Shown here piece by piece: positions 9,079 to 20,683 of a stretch of DNA of 64,000 nt (within the stretch, counting starts at the first letter, position 1; each line of letters begins with the position of its first letter). The notes below the pieces were generated by a model. It saw nothing but the letters and a program-made list of their open reading frames with translations, was not told where the DNA came from and did not search any database. A program made the position numbers and the translations under genes. Origin of the DNA: Pseudoxanthomonas yeongjuensis (GTDB taxonomy: Bacteria > Pseudomonadota > Gammaproteobacteria > Xanthomonadales > Xanthomonadaceae); assembly GCF_010093345.1 (NCBI RefSeq), contig NZ_PDWT01000001.1:124001-188000 (forward strand), in the 5' to 3' direction.

Positions 9079-9106
9079 TTGACGAAGCCGCTGAAAGCCC
9101 CGCGAT
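9079..9106 (+). promoter_or_regulatory. Candidate heat-shock (sigma-32-type) promoter of clpX
   Basis: TTGACG (9079-9084), 13-bp spacer, CCCCGCGAT (9098-9106). The spacing and the CCCC block of the -10 fit the sigma-32 consensus (CTTGAA - N11-16 - CCCCATNT). A sigma-70-like TATAAC at 9106-9111 overlaps its end. Confidence 0.4.
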
Positions 9107-9212
9107 ATAACGTTTCCACCCATTTCCGGCCCGCGCCCACATCGCGCGGCCGGAACTGCTATTCTCAAACCGAACACCCGCTCGACGGGTCGGGTGACTG
9201 GACAACCGAAGC

Positions 9213-10499
<1,287 letters not shown>

Positions 10500-10506
10500 G
10501 TCGCCC

Positions 10507-10529
10507 AAGCCGTTGATCCAAAACGGCTT
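10507..10529 (+). terminator. Weak hairpin terminator after clpX
   Basis: Eight-bp stem AAGCCGTT/AACGGCTT with a 7-base loop, eight bases past the clpX stop. It is not followed by a T run, so termination would be inefficient. Confidence 0.35.
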
Positions 10530-10541
10530 CCGGGTTTCCTA

Positions 10542-10569
10542 TTGCATCCCTTCGCGGATGGCCCCATAA
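10542..10569 (+). promoter_or_regulatory. Candidate heat-shock (sigma-32-type) promoter of lon
   Basis: TTGCAT (10542-10547), 14-bp spacer, CCCCATAA (10562-10569). The -10 block is close to the sigma-32 consensus CCCCATNT. It is embedded in a perfect 8-bp palindrome (ATGGCCCC / GGGGCCAT, 10558-10578). E. coli lon is a known heat-shock gene. Confidence 0.42.
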
Positions 10570-10619
10570 CGGGGCCATGGTGCCTTGCACCGTCTTGTCC
10601 GCAATCTTCTGGAGCCCCC

Positions 10620-13049
10620 ATGGCCCGTTCCGAACCCGAATTCCTCGACCTGCCGGTCCTGCCGCTGCGCGATGTCGTGGTATTCCCGCACATGGTCATC
10701 CCTCTGTTCGTCGGGCGCGACAAATCCATGCGCGCGCTGGAGCAGGCGATGGAAGCGGACAAGCGCATCCTGCTGCTGGCGCAGAAGTCCGCCGAAACCG
10801 ACGACCCGACCGCCGCCGACCTGTATTCGATCGGCACGCTTGCCCAGGTGCTGCAGCTGCTGAAGCTTCCCGATGGCACGATCAAGGTGCTGGTGGAAGG
10901 CACGGCGCGCGTCGAGGTCAGCGAGGTCAGCGAGCGCGACGGCTCGCTGTACGGGCGCGGCGTGGAAATCGGCTCAAGCGATATCCGTGAAGGACGCGAA
11001 GTCGAAGCGGTCGCGCGTTCGCTGATGGGCCTGTTCGAGCAGTACGTCAAGACCAACCGCAAGCTGCCGCCGGAACTGTTGCAGACGCTCGCCGGCATCG
11101 ACGAACCCAGCCGCCTGGCCGACACCATCGCCGCGCACCTGGGCGTGCGTCTGAGCGACAAGCAACGATTGCTGGAAACGCTTGAAATCGGCGACCGGCT
11201 GGAACTGCTGGTGGGTTTCGTCGATGGCGAAATCGATGTGCAGCAACTGGAAAAGCGCATCCGCGGCCGGGTCAAGTCGCAGATGGAGAAGAGCCAGCGC
11301 GAGTACTACCTCAATGAGCAGATGAAGGCGATCCAGAAGGAACTGGGCGAACTGGACGACGCGCCCAACGAACTGGAGGACCTGGCCCGCAAGGTCGCCG
11401 AGGCGGGCATGCCCAAAGCGGTCGAGACCAAGGCGAAGAACGAGCTGAGCAAGCTCAAGCAGATGTCGCCGATGTCGGCCGAAGCCGCCGTCGTGCGCAA
11501 CTACCTGGACTGGTTGCTCGGCGTGCCGTGGAAGAAGCGCACCAAGATCCGCAAGGACCTGAAGGTCGCGCAGGACACGCTGGACGCCGACCATTACGGC
11601 CTGGAGAAAGTGAAGGAGCGCATCCTGGAATATCTCGCGGTGCAATCGCGGGTGACCAAGATGAAGGGCGCTATCCTGTGCCTGGTCGGGCCGCCTGGCG
11701 TGGGTAAGACCTCGCTCGGGCAGTCGATCGCCAGGGCCACCAACCGCAAGTTCGTGCGCATGTCGCTGGGCGGTGTGCGCGACGAGGCCGAGATCCGTGG
11801 CCACCGTCGTACCTATGTCGGTTCCATGCCCGGCCGCATCGTGCAGAACCTCAACAAGGCCGGCAGCAGGAACCCGCTGTTCCTGCTGGATGAAATCGAC
11901 AAGATGTCGATGGATTTCCGCGGCGACCCGTCTTCCGCGTTGCTGGAAGTGCTGGATCCGGAACAGAACAACACGTTCAACGACCACTACCTGGAAGTCG
12001 ACCTGGACCTGTCCGAAGTCATGTTCGTGGCCACGTCCAATACGCTCAACATCCCCGGCCCGCTGCTGGACCGCATGGAAGTGATCCGCATCCCCGGCTA
12101 CACCGAGGAAGAAAAGCTCAACATCGCCGAACGCTATCTGGTTCCCAAGCAGTTGAAGGCCAATGGCCTGAAGCCCGAGGAACTGAAGATCGCCGAAAGC
12201 GCGATCCGCGACATCGTGCGCTATTACACGCGCGAATCCGGCGTGCGCAACCTCGAGCGCGAGATCGCCAAGATCTGCCGCAAGGTGGTGAAGGAGATCG
12301 CGCTGGCGGGTCCGCAGCCCGCGAAGAAGAAGGTCGCCGCGATCAGCGTCACCTCGAAGAACCTTGAGAAATACCAAGGCGTGCGCCGCTTCGACTACGG
12401 CCGCGCCGAAGAGCAGAACGAGATCGGCCTGGTCACCGGCCTGGCCTGGACCGAAGTCGGCGGCGACCTGCTGCAGATCGAAGTCAGCCTGGTTCCCGGC
12501 AAGGGCGGACTGACCCTGACCGGCCAGTTGGGCGATGTGATGAAGGAGTCGGCGTCCGCGGCCCTGTCGGTCGTGCGCTCGCGCGCCGAAAGCCTGGGCA
12601 TCGACACCGACTTCCTGCAGAAACAGGATGTGCACCTGCACGTGCCCGACGGCGCCACGCCCAAGGACGGCCCCAGCGCCGGTATCGCCATGGCCACCGC
12701 TTTGGTATCCACGTTGACCAAAAATCCAGTGCGGGCCAACGTCGCCATGACCGGCGAAATCACCCTGCGTGGACGCGTCTCGGCGATCGGCGGGCTGAAG
12801 GAGAAGCTGTTGGCAGCGATCCGCGGTGGCATCACCACGGTGATCATCCCGGAGGAGAACCGAAAGGATCTCGCCGACATCCCGGCCAACGTCACCCAGG
12901 GGATGAAGATCGTGCCGGTGCGCTGGATCGATGAAGTACTGGATCTCGCGCTTGAGCGGCCGTTGACGCCTGCCGCGTCGGGCGGCGGCGAAAAATTGCC
13001 CGTGCGCGGGACCGGCAAGGAGTCCGTGCAACCCGATCTCAAGCATTGA
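10620..13049 (+). CDS. lon: Lon ATP-dependent serine protease (LonA)
   Basis: 809-residue AAA+ protease that degrades misfolded and regulatory proteins in the cytoplasm. Domains: N-terminal LAN domain (about 10-205), helical linker with coiled coil (205-310), AAA+ module with Walker A GPPGVGKT near 360 and Walker B FLLDEIDK near 425, and C-terminal S16 protease domain with catalytic Ser in PKDGPSAG near 680 and Lys in [10 protein letters not shown] near 723. The ATG at 10620 has GGAG seven bases upstream and matches the family start; an in-frame ATG at 10542 lies in the promoter region. Confidence 0.97.
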   Translation: MARSEPEFLDLPVLPLRDVVVFPHMVIPLFVGRDKSMRALEQAMEADKRILLLAQKSAETDDPTAADLYSIGTLAQVLQLLKLPDGTIKVLVEGTARVEVSEVSERDGSLYGRGVEIGSSDIREGREVEAVARSLMGLFEQYVKTNRKLPPELLQTLAGIDEPSRLADTIAAHLGVRLSDKQRLLETLEIGDRLELLVGFVDGEIDVQQLEKRIRGRVKSQMEKSQREYYLNEQMKAIQKELGELDDAPNELEDLARKVAEAGMPKAVETKAKNELSKLKQMSPMSAEAAVVRNYLDWLLGVPWKKRTKIRKDLKVAQDTLDADHYGLEKVKERILEYLAVQSRVTKMKGAILCLVGPPGVGKTSLGQSIARATNRKFVRMSLGGVRDEAEIRGHRRTYVGSMPGRIVQNLNKAGSRNPLFLLDEIDKMSMDFRGDPSSALLEVLDPEQNNTFNDHYLEVDLDLSEVMFVATSNTLNIPGPLLDRMEVIRIPGYTEEEKLNIAERYLVPKQLKANGLKPEELKIAESAIRDIVRYYTRESGVRNLEREIAKICRKVVKEIALAGPQPAKKKVAAISVTSKNLEKYQGVRRFDYGRAEEQNEIGLVTGLAWTEVGGDLLQIEVSLVPGKGGLTLTGQLGDVMKESASAALSVVRSRAESLGIDTDFLQKQDVHLHVPDGATPKDGPSAGIAMATALVSTLTKNPVRANVAMTGEITLRGRVSAIGGLKEKLLAAIRGGITTVIIPEENRKDLADIPANVTQGMKIVPVRWIDEVLDLALERPLTPAASGGGEKLPVRGTGKESVQPDLKH

Positions 13050-13081
13050 TCCTGCCTTTGGGCAAGTGCTGAAAAACCCGC

Positions 13082-13124
13082 AAAACCCGCGCCGTTATTG
13101 GCTTTTCGGGTTGCGCGGGGTTTT
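13082..13124 (+). terminator. Possible lon terminator overlapping the hupB promoter
   Basis: AAAACCCGCGC (13082-13092) can pair with GCGCGGGGTTTT (13113-13124), with one bulged G and a 20-base loop, ending in TTTT. The 3' arm overlaps the -35 of hupB, so termination and initiation signals share sequence. Confidence 0.35.
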
Positions 13125-13139
13125 CGTCGCTGGTATAAC
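13111..13139 (+). promoter_or_regulatory. hupB promoter
   Basis: TTGCGC (13111-13116), 17-bp spacer, TATAAC (13134-13139). It leaves a leader of roughly 120 bases before hupB and probably drives the two tRNA genes beyond it too. Confidence 0.6.
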
Positions 13140-13267
13140 TGCGTCACCCGCTGGCGCCCGATTCCATGACGCGCTTCACGGCACACCTCGTCGGATGATC
13201 CCCAGACTGCACCGCTGGGCAAATTCGATCACTCATTCCGCGGCATCGCCGCACAGGGAGTTTCTAC

Positions 13268-13540
13268 ATGAACAAAACCGATTTGATCGAAGCCGTTTCC
13301 GAGGGCGCGGACCTGAGCAAGGCCGACGCCGCCCGGGCCGTTGACGCCGTGATTGGCTCCATCACCAAGGCGCTCAAGAAAGGCGACAGCGTGACCGTGG
13401 TGGGCTTCGGTACCTTCCAGGTACGCGAACGCGCCGCCCGCACCGGCCGCAACCCCAAGACCGGGGACACCATCAACATCGGTGCTTCGAAAAATCCTGC
13501 ATTCAAGGCTGGTAAGGCCCTGAAGGATGCCGTAAACTAA
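13268..13540 (+). CDS. hupB: DNA-binding protein HU-beta
   Basis: 90-residue histone-like protein that bends and compacts DNA. It has the typical N-terminal [12 protein letters not shown], the GFGTF turn near residue 47, and the beta-arm with [12 protein letters not shown] around the DNA-intercalating Pro near residue 63. It lies directly after lon, as in many proteobacteria, and AGGGAG precedes the ATG. Confidence 0.97.
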   Translation: MNKTDLIEAVSEGADLSKADAARAVDAVIGSITKALKKGDSVTVVGFGTFQVRERAARTGRNPKTGDTINIGASKNPAFKAGKALKDAVN

Positions 13541-13578
13541 CTGGCTACCGCCGGTGCTTTGGCATCGGCTCAGCACCT

Positions 13579-13653
13579 GGGTGCTTAGCTCAGCGGTAGA
13601 GCGTCTCCCTTACACGGAGAGGGTCGGGGGTTCGAAACCCTCAGCACCCACCA
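13579..13653 (+). tRNA. tRNA-Val (anticodon TAC)
   Basis: Acceptor GGGTGCT/AGCACCC, anticodon stem TCTCC/GGAGA around loop CTTACAC, CCA encoded. Lies 38 bases after hupB and is probably co-transcribed with it. Confidence 0.95.
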
Positions 13654-13684
13654 CCTTCGGGTGATGCAAAGAGTTCTTCAAAGC

Positions 13685-13761
13685 GGAGTGGTAGTTCAGT
13701 TGGTTAGAATGCTGGCCTGTCACGCCGGAGGTCGCGGGTTCGAGTCCCGTCCACTCCGCCA
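13685..13761 (+). tRNA. tRNA-Asp (anticodon GTC)
   Basis: Acceptor GGAGTGG/CCACTCC, discriminator G, CCA encoded, anticodon loop containing GTC. Spaced 31 bases from tRNA-Val and followed by a terminator. Confidence 0.95.
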
Positions 13762-13772
13762 TATTTGAGCCG

Positions 13773-13802
13773 AAAGGGCGCCGCAAGGCGCCCTTTCTGT
13801 TT
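13773..13802 (+). terminator. Terminator after the Val-Asp tRNA pair
   Basis: Ten-bp stem AAAGGGCGCC/GGCGCCCTTT with GCAA tetraloop, followed by CTGTTT. It separates the tRNAs from ppiD. Confidence 0.8.
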
Positions 13803-13925
13803 GGGATGCCGGCCCCTGCAATACGCACATCCGGTCCGGGATGCCGCGCTGGGCGTGCCTCCGGTTTTGGGATCGGCCGAAGCGCGCTAAACTGCGCGGC
13901 TTACGTAACCGGGCCCGACTCTCCG

Positions 13926-15908
13926 ATGCTGCAGAAACTCCGCGACAAGACTTCCGGCTGGATCGCCACCGCCGTACTCGGTTTGCTTATCGTTCCCTTC
14001 GCCTTCGTCGGCGTGAACGAATACATGGGTGGGGGTTCCGACAGCACGGTGGCCAAGGTCGAGGCTCCGCCGGCCTGGTGGCATTCCGCGCCGCATTGGT
14101 GGCCGCTGTCGATGCTCTGGCAGCACGAGGAAGTCACCCAGGAGGAATTCCGTGCCGGCTTCGAACAGGCTCGCCAGCAACAGCGGCAGGCGCTGGGCGA
14201 CAATTTCGATCCGCGCGATTTCGAAACCCTGGATAACAAGCTGAAGGTGCTCGACCAGCTGGTCGATCGCAAGGTCCTGCAACTGGCCGCCAAGCGTGCC
14301 GGCATCCAGGTCAGCGACGCGGCGGTGCGCAAGACGATCGCCGAGGAACCGGCGTTCCAGGTGGACGGCAAGTTCGATCCCGCGCGCTACACCCAGATGC
14401 TGGCCACGCAGACTCCCGCGTTGACCCCGGTCCAGTTCCAGAAGGACCAGCGCGACAGGTTGCAGTTGGCGTTGATCCCGCAGGGCATCGCCGATTCCGG
14501 TTTCGCCACCAGCAAGGAGCTCGATCGTTTGATCAGGCTGCTGGGCGAAACCCGCGACATCACCATCGCCGCGTTGCCGCCGGCTCCGGCCGACGACACT
14601 CCGGTGACCGATGCGCAGATCAAGGCGTGGTACGACGGCCATGCGGCCGATTTCAAGCAGGGCGAGTCGGTCACGCTGGAATACGTCGACGTCGATGGTG
14701 CGACCCTGGCCAATACTGCCGCGCCGGCCGACGAAGCCGCTTTGCGCAAGCGCTACGAAGACGAAAAATCGCGCTTCATGAGCCCCGAGCAGCGCCTGGC
14801 TTCGCACATCCTGGTCGCGGTGCCCGCCGGTGCCGATGCGGCGACGCAGAAGGCCGCGGAACAGAAGGCGGCCACGCTGGCAGCGCAGGCCAGACAGCCG
14901 GGTGCGGATTTCGCCGCATTGGCCAAGGCCAATTCCGACGACGCCGGCTCCAAGGCGGGCGGTGGCGATCTCTCCTGGGTCGCGCACGATGGAACCATGG
15001 TCAAGCCCTTCGAGGATGCGTTGTTCGCCATGCAGGCCGGGCAGATCAGCGATCCGGTGAAGACCGATTTCGGCTACCACGTGCTGCAACTGCGCGAGAT
15101 CAGGCCGGGCCATGGCAAATCCTTCGAGGAAGTCCGCGATGAACTTGCCCGCGAACAGGCCGAAGCCGATGGCGAGCGCGCCTACAACGACCTGGCCGGG
15201 CGCCTGGTCAACGAAGTATTGAAGAACCCCACCGCGCTCGGCCCCGCGGCCAAAGCGGTCGGCTTGCCGGTGCAGCGGATCGGGCCGTTCTCGCGGGCCA
15301 CCGCGTCGGGCATCGCCGCCAATCCCGCGGTGTTGCGCGCGGCGTTCTCCGATGCGCTGGTGCAGGACGGCACGGCCAGCGACCCGATCGAGGTCGGACC
15401 CAAGCACAGCGTGGTGATCCGCGTGCTCCAGCACACCCCGGAACAGGCGCAACCGCTGGCACAGGTGCGCGATGCGGTGATCGCCGCGATCCGCGCCGAC
15501 CGCAGCGCCAAGGCCGCTGAAGCGGCGGCGGATGCGATCCTGGCCCGCATCGCCAAGGGCGAAACCCTGAAGGACATCGCCACTGCCGACAAGCTGCAGT
15601 CCGGCGAGTTGCCGGGCGTGCCGCGTGGCGCGCCGATGCCGTCGCCGGAAATCAACGCGGCTGTTTTCTCCGTGCAGAAGCCCGCTGCCGGCAAGGTGAC
15701 GGCCGGCAAGGCCAGGATGGAAACCGGGGCCTACGCGGTTTTCGTGGTGAGCAAGGTCAACGAAGGCGATCTGTCCAAGATCACGCCTGAGGAACGCATG
15801 GGTTTGCAGCAGCAGGTGATGCAGATGGAAGGCGGCACCGCGGTCGATGCGTTCGTCGCCGCGCTGCGCAAGCAGTACCGGATCACGCGCCGGGAAGACC
15901 AGCTGTAA
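13926..15908 (+). CDS. ppiD: PpiD/SurA-type membrane-anchored peptidyl-prolyl isomerase chaperone
   Basis: 660-residue periplasmic folding factor anchored in the inner membrane near the Sec translocon. Seen: cytoplasmic N-terminus MLQKLRDKTSG, one membrane segment (about residues 12-30), a long helical SurA-like chaperone region, a parvulin-like domain (about residues 275-400) with QRLASHILV, DFAALAKANSDDAGSKAGGGDL and FGYHVLQL, and a C-terminal region with a second parvulin-like remnant. The ATG at 13926 puts the membrane helix in the expected position. Length is close to E. coli PpiD. It ends at a bidirectional terminator shared with fabI. Confidence 0.92.
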   Translation: MLQKLRDKTSGWIATAVLGLLIVPFAFVGVNEYMGGGSDSTVAKVEAPPAWWHSAPHWWPLSMLWQHEEVTQEEFRAGFEQARQQQRQALGDNFDPRDFETLDNKLKVLDQLVDRKVLQLAAKRAGIQVSDAAVRKTIAEEPAFQVDGKFDPARYTQMLATQTPALTPVQFQKDQRDRLQLALIPQGIADSGFATSKELDRLIRLLGETRDITIAALPPAPADDTPVTDAQIKAWYDGHAADFKQGESVTLEYVDVDGATLANTAAPADEAALRKRYEDEKSRFMSPEQRLASHILVAVPAGADAATQKAAEQKAATLAAQARQPGADFAALAKANSDDAGSKAGGGDLSWVAHDGTMVKPFEDALFAMQAGQISDPVKTDFGYHVLQLREIRPGHGKSFEEVRDELAREQAEADGERAYNDLAGRLVNEVLKNPTALGPAAKAVGLPVQRIGPFSRATASGIAANPAVLRAAFSDALVQDGTASDPIEVGPKHSVVIRVLQHTPEQAQPLAQVRDAVIAAIRADRSAKAAEAAADAILARIAKGETLKDIATADKLQSGELPGVPRGAPMPSPEINAAVFSVQKPAAGKVTAGKARMETGAYAVFVVSKVNEGDLSKITPEERMGLQQQVMQMEGGTAVDAFVAALRKQYRITRREDQL

Positions 15909-15943
15909 CCGGCGATTCCGGCGGTCGACAGCCCTGCGTCCAC

Positions 15944-15971
15944 AAAAAAGCCCGGCAGCCGCCGGGCTTTT
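15944..15971. terminator. Bidirectional terminator between ppiD and fabI
   Basis: AAAAAGCCCGGC and GCCGGGCTTTTT form a 12-bp stem with an AGCC loop, with A runs and T runs on both sides, serving the two convergent genes. Confidence 0.85.
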
Positions 15972-16005
15972 TCCATTCCAGAACCATGCCGGTCCGGGAA
16001 AGCAC

Positions 16006-16800
16006 TCAGTCCTCGCCGATCCCGGTCATGCCCAGGATGTTGTAGCCGGCATCGACATAGGTCACTTCGCCGGTCACGCCGGCGGCCAGGTCCGAGCAGA
16101 GGAACGCGCCGACGTTGCCGACGTCCTCGATGGTCACCGTGCGGTGCAACGGCGCGTATTGCTCGACATGGCCAAGGATCTTGCGGAAGCCGGCGATGCC
16201 GGAGGCGGCCAGGGTCTTGATCGGGCCGGCCGAGACCGCGTTGACGCGGATGCCGTCGCGGCCCAGGTCCAGCGCCAGGTAGCGTGTGGTCGCCTCCAGA
16301 CTGGCCTTGGCCACGCCCATCACGTTGTAGTTCTGCAGCGCGCGCTCCGCGCCCAGGTAGGTGAGCGTCAGCAGCGCGCCGTTGCGGCCTTTCATGAAAG
16401 GCCGCGCGGCCTTGGCCAGCGCGGCGAACGAGTACGCGGAGATGTCGTGGGCCAGGGCGAAGTTCTCGCGGGTCAGGCCGTCGAGGAACTGGCCGGCGAT
16501 GGCTTCGCGCGGGGCGAAAGCGATGGCATGGACCAGGATGTCGAAGCCGTCGCCCCAGTGCTTGCCGACTTCATCGAAGCAGGCGGCGATCTGTTCATCG
16601 CTGGCCACGTCCAGCGGCGCGACGAACTTGCCGCCGTATTCCGCGGCGGCCTTCTCCACGCGGGTCTTGAGCTTGTCGTTCTGGTAGGTGAAGGCCAGTT
16701 CGGCGCCTTCGCGGTGCATGGCCTCGGCGATGCCCGAGGCGATGGAACGTTCGCTGGCGATGCCGGTGATGAGTGCGCGCTTGCCTTGCAGGAAACCCAT
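16006..16800 (-). CDS. fabI: Enoyl-[acyl-carrier-protein] reductase FabI (NADH)
   Basis: 264-residue SDR-fold enzyme that carries out the last reduction of each fatty acid elongation cycle. Seen: the N-terminal cofactor region [23 protein letters not shown], the catalytic Tyr-x6-Lys as YNVMGVAK near residue 157, and the C-terminal [14 protein letters not shown]. The ATG at 16800 fits the family. It is the classic triclosan-type target; several Xanthomonas species instead rely on the unrelated FabV, so its presence here helps place the organism. Convergent with ppiD; the 76-bp gap to the lytic transglycosylase gene upstream shows no obvious signal. Confidence 0.95.
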   Translation of the reverse strand: MGFLQGKRALITGIASERSIASGIAEAMHREGAELAFTYQNDKLKTRVEKAAAEYGGKFVAPLDVASDEQIAACFDEVGKHWGDGFDILVHAIAFAPREAIAGQFLDGLTRENFALAHDISAYSFAALAKAARPFMKGRNGALLTLTYLGAERALQNYNVMGVAKASLEATTRYLALDLGRDGIRVNAVSAGPIKTLAASGIAGFRKILGHVEQYAPLHRTVTIEDVGNVGAFLCSDLAAGVTGEVTYVDAGYNILGMTGIGED

Positions 16801-16876
16801 GGATTCTCTCGATTGTTGAGCAACGGCTCCATTTTGCCATCTTTCGCCGCCCGACTTGCCGCATGTACCACTGCAG

Positions 16877-18130
16877 CTATTTGCCGATGCCGTCGCCTTC
16901 CAGTTGCAGGACCATGCCGGGTTGCAGGATGGCGCTGCTGGCCAGGCCATTGCGGGCCAGCAACTGCTGCGGCCGCATGCCGTAGCGGCGGGCGATGGTC
17001 CAGGCCGATTCGCCGCGGCGCACGGTATGGGAAAGCGCACTTCCGGTGCTCTTGGCGGCAATGGGCCGCACCGGTGTCGGTGCGGCGGAGCTGCCGGAGG
17101 GTGCAGCTTGTGCAACCGCCGTGTCCGCAATGTAGGACATGGCTTCCTTGCCGGCCGGGGCCAGCACCCGCAAGGGCTTTCCGCCACGCGAAAAACCCGT
17201 GGCAAGTGCGGGATTCAGCCGCTGCAACAGGGCGCTGTCGTGGCCCTGGCGCCGGGCCCAGGCATCCAGGTTGGCGATATCGGCGGGCAGGACCTGCGAG
17301 GCCAGGCGCGGCACCGGCCGGTCCAGGGTGCGCATCCACTCCTCGCGATCGTCGGCCTGCTGGAAGATGCAGGCCAGCGCATGCAGTTTTTCCACGTAGG
17401 CATAGGTGATGCCCGACAATCCGGGCAATTGCGCGGGTTTCGCATTCTGCGCATTCATGCCGGCACGGCGCATCGATTGCAGGATGCGATATTCGCCGGC
17501 GTTGTAGCCCATTACCGCCAACCGCCAGTCGCCGCCGAACATGCCATTGAGGGTCTTGAGGTAACGGACGGCGGCCTGGGTCGATTCCACCGGCGACAAA
17601 CGCCCATCGTAGCCATTGCGCATGGCCACGCCGTGGTTGCGCGCGGTGATGCCGATGAACTGCCACAGGCCCGCGGGACCGCTGGCGCTGCGCGCGCCCG
17701 GCTTGTAGCCGCTTTCCACGAACGGGATCAAAGCGAATTCGGTAGGCAGGTCGGCTTCGCGCAGCGCGTCCACCACGTAGCCGAACAAGGGCAGCAGGTC
17801 GTCATTGGTCCGCGCCAGCCGTACCGGCGCCTGGCTGAAGTGCTTTTTCCAGCGCACGCTGGTGGCGGCCGCGTTGCATTCGGGTTCGGCCAGGCCGGCG
17901 CGGAAGCTTTCGTAGATCTGGCGGCCATTGCGCTGGCTGGGAGCGGGCTTGGGAACAGGCACCGATTCCAGTTCGATCGGCGGATTTTCGGGCAGGGAAG
18001 CGGCTGCGGCCACCATCACTACCGGAGGAGGCGTGCCCGCTTGCTGATTCGCTGTGTCGGCTGCAAGCGATCCGCCCGCCCATCCACACGCGCACAGCAA
18101 CAACCAGGCGCCACGGCAACGCCGGGTCAT
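16877..18130 (-). CDS. mltD: MltD-like lytic murein transglycosylase with LysM domain
   Basis: 417-residue exported peptidoglycan-cleaving enzyme. Signal peptide: residues 1-24 (TRRCR then a hydrophobic stretch ending SLAAD). The SLT fold starts near residue 110: the catalytic Glu is in [13 protein letters not shown] near 155, followed by GLWQFI and later YNAGEYRI. A single C-terminal LysM repeat begins at [19 protein letters not shown] near 370. The start overlaps the gloB stop by ATGA, so it is translationally coupled; the gloB-mltD adjacency is also found in E. coli. Only one LysM repeat is seen, fewer than in E. coli MltD. Confidence 0.9.
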   Translation of the reverse strand: MTRRCRGAWLLLCACGWAGGSLAADTANQQAGTPPPVVMVAAAASLPENPPIELESVPVPKPAPSQRNGRQIYESFRAGLAEPECNAAATSVRWKKHFSQAPVRLARTNDDLLPLFGYVVDALREADLPTEFALIPFVESGYKPGARSASGPAGLWQFIGITARNHGVAMRNGYDGRLSPVESTQAAVRYLKTLNGMFGGDWRLAVMGYNAGEYRILQSMRRAGMNAQNAKPAQLPGLSGITYAYVEKLHALACIFQQADDREEWMRTLDRPVPRLASQVLPADIANLDAWARRQGHDSALLQRLNPALATGFSRGGKPLRVLAPAGKEAMSYIADTAVAQAAPSGSSAAPTPVRPIAAKSTGSALSHTVRRGESAWTIARRYGMRPQQLLARNGLASSAILQPGMVLQLEGDGIGK

Positions 18131-18894
18131 GCGCGGAAGCCGTCTTTCCAGCGCCGCAATTCGGCGAAAGTCTCGACCCGGTCCGCGGGTTCGCGATCCA
18201 GCCGCGTGGCAACGGCCGCGTGGATCGCAGGCGCGTCCACGCGCAGGAACGGATTGGTGGCCAGCTCGGTGGCGAGGGTGGAAGGCAGGGTGGGGCGTCC
18301 GGCGTTGCGCATGGCTTGGGCTTCCTCGGTGCGGCGACGCAGGGCGTCGTTGGCGGGGTCCACGGCCCGGGCGAAGGCTGCGTTGGCCAAAGTGTACTCG
18401 TGGCCGCAGCATACGGCCGTGTCGCCGGGCAGGGCGGCCAGGCGCTCCAGCGACCCCAGCATCTGCGCCGGCGTGCCCTCGAACAGGCGCCCGCAGCCCA
18501 TGCTGAACAGGGTATCCCCGCAGAACAAATGCCCTGCGGCCCCGTGGAAGGCGATATGGCTCAGGGTATGCCCGGGCACGGCCAGTACGCTGAAATCCCA
18601 GCTGTTCAGCTGGAAGCGGGAGCCTTCGCCGACCCGTTCGGTGGCATGCGGAATGCGCGGATCGTCGGGGGCGAACACCGGCAGGGTCGGCCAGCGCTCG
18701 CGCAGCGCGGCCACGCCGCCGCAGTGGTCGGGGTGATGGTGGGTGAGCAGTACCCCGGCCGGCCACAGGCCCAGGTCGCTGGCGGCCAGGACCGGCGCGG
18801 CATCGCCCGGATCCACGATCACGGCGTTGCCCTCGTCGTCGACCAGGGCCCAGATGTAGTTGTCTTCGAAGGCGGTCAGTGCGGTCAGACGCAT
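18127..18894 (-). CDS. gloB: Hydroxyacylglutathione hydrolase (glyoxalase II)
   Basis: 255-residue metallo-beta-lactamase-fold enzyme that hydrolyses S-lactoylglutathione to lactate and glutathione, the second step of methylglyoxal detoxification. The binuclear metal motif THHHPDH is at about residues 51-57, further ligands are in VPGHTLSH and the FCGDTLF Asp, and CGHEYT supplies the last His. C-terminal helical substrate domain is present. Divergent from the yafS-like methyltransferase with a 69-bp gap. Confidence 0.95.
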   Translation of the reverse strand: MRLTALTAFEDNYIWALVDDEGNAVIVDPGDAAPVLAASDLGLWPAGVLLTHHHPDHCGGVAALRERWPTLPVFAPDDPRIPHATERVGEGSRFQLNSWDFSVLAVPGHTLSHIAFHGAAGHLFCGDTLFSMGCGRLFEGTPAQMLGSLERLAALPGDTAVCCGHEYTLANAAFARAVDPANDALRRRTEEAQAMRNAGRPTLPSTLATELATNPFLRVDAPAIHAAVATRLDREPADRVETFAELRRWKDGFRA

Positions 18895-18963
18895 CGGTGG
18901 TTACCGGGAAGAAGGGGAGAGCCGACAGGGCGGCGGAAGAAGGCGTCCTCTACAATTCCGAAC

Positions 18964-19629
18964 ATGCCCGTCCTGCAGATCAGCCGTCAACCCGATGCCC
19001 TAGCCTGGTTCGACAGCGTACGCGGCCAGCCCCTGCTGGCAGCGGAACAGGTGCTGATTGCAGCAGCCATGGCCTCGCGCCCGGCCCAGCAGCCCTGGTT
19101 GTGGCTGGCCCCGCAGGCCCCAGGGCCCGGCATCCCCGAACTGCCGCGACGGACCCTGGTCCTGGATCGCCGGCAGGACGGCTTTTCCGGCAGTCTGCGC
19201 TGCGGCCTGCCACTGCCGCTGCCCAACGAATCGATCGGCAACCTGATCGTGCAGCACGCGCTCGACGATGGCATGGACGGATTGCTGGACGAATGCGCCC
19301 GGGTGCTGGAGCCGGGCGGACGGCTATGGCTGTTCACCCTCAACCCCTGGAGCCCGTATCGCGCGCGCTGGCGGCACAGCGGCCTGGTGGCACGCGATCC
19401 CCAGGCCTGGCGCGGGGCCTTGCGCAGTCTTGGCCTGCAGCCCCGCATGGGCGGGATGGGTTACCTGGGCCCGATCTGGCGTATGGCCAGCGGCCCGGCG
19501 GATCTGGCGAAACCCCGATCCAGCCGCCTGCGTGCCGCCTGCGTGCTGGAATTCGAGAAACGCAGCGCCGCCCTTGTTCCTCCCGCACCGGTCACCCGCC
19601 AATGGCAGGCCGGCGCCACTCCCGCATGA
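18964..19629 (+). CDS. SAM-dependent methyltransferase, YafS-like
   Basis: 221-residue class I methyltransferase-like protein. The N-terminal half is degenerate for SAM-binding motif I, but a post-I region ([34 protein letters not shown]) around residues 98-132 is clear. Its placement between gloB and rnhA matches E. coli yafS. The ATG at 18964 is chosen because upstream in-frame codons overlap gloB on the other strand. The substrate is unknown. Confidence 0.82.
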   Translation: MPVLQISRQPDALAWFDSVRGQPLLAAEQVLIAAAMASRPAQQPWLWLAPQAPGPGIPELPRRTLVLDRRQDGFSGSLRCGLPLPLPNESIGNLIVQHALDDGMDGLLDECARVLEPGGRLWLFTLNPWSPYRARWRHSGLVARDPQAWRGALRSLGLQPRMGGMGYLGPIWRMASGPADLAKPRSSRLRAACVLEFEKRSAALVPPAPVTRQWQAGATPA

Positions 19630-19682
19630 GCCAGGCGCGATCCAGCCCCTGCGCGATCCAACCCCATGAAAGAAGGCGACCA

Positions 19683-20135
19683 ATGAAAGAAGTGGAAATC
19701 CATACCGACGGCTCCTGTCTGGGCAATCCAGGCCCAGGCGGATGGGCGGCGGTGCTGCGCTACCAGGGGCGCGAACGCGAACTGTCCGGCGGCGAAGCGC
19801 TGACCACCAACAACCGCATGGAACTGATGGGCGCGATCATGGCCCTGGAAACGCTGAGCGAACCCTGCCGCATCGTCCTGCACACCGATTCGCAATACGT
19901 GCGCCAGGGCATCACCGAGTGGATGGCCAACTGGGTGCGCCGCAACTGGAAGACGGCCGGCGGCAGCCCGGTCAAGAACCGCGACCTGTGGGAACGCCTG
20001 CATGCGGCCAACCAGCGGCACACGGTCGAGTGGCGCTGGGTCAAGGGCCATTCGGGCAATCCCGACAACGAGCGCGTCGACCTACTGGCTCGCGATGCGG
20101 CGATCCGCTGCCGCGACCTGGCTCCTGCGGGATGA
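19683..20135 (+). CDS. rnhA: Ribonuclease HI
   Basis: 150-residue endonuclease that removes RNA from RNA-DNA hybrids. The four carboxylates are visible: Asp9 ([11 protein letters not shown]), Glu in NNRMELMGA, Asp in HTDSQYV, and Asp in NERVDLLA; the His of KGHSGNPDN is also present. A six-codon reading frame (19666-19686) ends exactly on the rnhA start (ATGA), suggesting coupling. GAAGG lies just upstream. The stop overlaps the next gene by ATGA. Confidence 0.96.
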   Translation: MKEVEIHTDGSCLGNPGPGGWAAVLRYQGRERELSGGEALTTNNRMELMGAIMALETLSEPCRIVLHTDSQYVRQGITEWMANWVRRNWKTAGGSPVKNRDLWERLHAANQRHTVEWRWVKGHSGNPDNERVDLLARDAAIRCRDLAPAG

Positions 20136-20674
20136 GCATGCCGATGAACATGCCGGTCCTCGAAACCGGGCGCTTGAAAATCCGCCCGCTGTCGGTGGAC
20201 GGCGACAGCGATGCGATGTTCATCAATCGCCTGCTCAACGAACCCAGCTTCCTGCAGAACATAGGAGACCGCGGCGTCCACAGCCTGCAGGATGCGCGCG
20301 CCTACCTGTCGAAAGGCCCGATGGCCAGCTATGCCGCCAACGGTTTCGGCCTGTGCCGCATCGAGCTGAAGGAAAACGGCGCGACCGCGGGAATGTGCGG
20401 ACTGGTGAAGCGCGCGACGCTGGACGATGTCGACCTGGGTTATGCGCTGTTGCCTGAATACTGCGGCCATGGATATGCGGTGGAAGCGGGTGCGGCGGTG
20501 CTGGCCGACGCGCACTCCAGACTCGGCCTGCAGCGGGTCGTCGCCATCACCGATCCACGCAACGAAGGTTCCATCCGCGTGCTCGAGCGGCTAGGTTTCC
20601 ACTTCGAAAAAAGGGTGCGCCTGACAGCCGACGACATCGAGCTCAAGCTGTTCGCACGGGAGGCCGCAAGGTAA
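20132..20674 (+). CDS. GNAT-family N-acetyltransferase
   Basis: 180-residue GNAT protein of the RimJ/RimL-like ribosomal-protein acetyltransferase class. Seen: N-terminal [12 protein letters not shown], acetyl-CoA-binding region around [18 protein letters not shown] near 110, and the C-terminal [17 protein letters not shown]. It overlaps rnhA by ATGA and sits 9 bases before dnaQ, interrupting the rnhA-dnaQ pairing seen in E. coli. The substrate is unknown. The first ATG is used; two further Met codons within eight residues are alternatives. Confidence 0.85.
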   Translation: MSMPMNMPVLETGRLKIRPLSVDGDSDAMFINRLLNEPSFLQNIGDRGVHSLQDARAYLSKGPMASYAANGFGLCRIELKENGATAGMCGLVKRATLDDVDLGYALLPEYCGHGYAVEAGAAVLADAHSRLGLQRVVAITDPRNEGSIRVLERLGFHFEKRVRLTADDIELKLFAREAAR

Positions 20675-20683
20675 GCTGAAGGC

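Noticed and set aside
16877-18766. A longer start for mltD reaching into gloB
   Set aside because: The extended frame overlaps gloB on the same strand in another frame; the ATG at 18130 overlaps the gloB stop by ATGA and begins a signal peptide.
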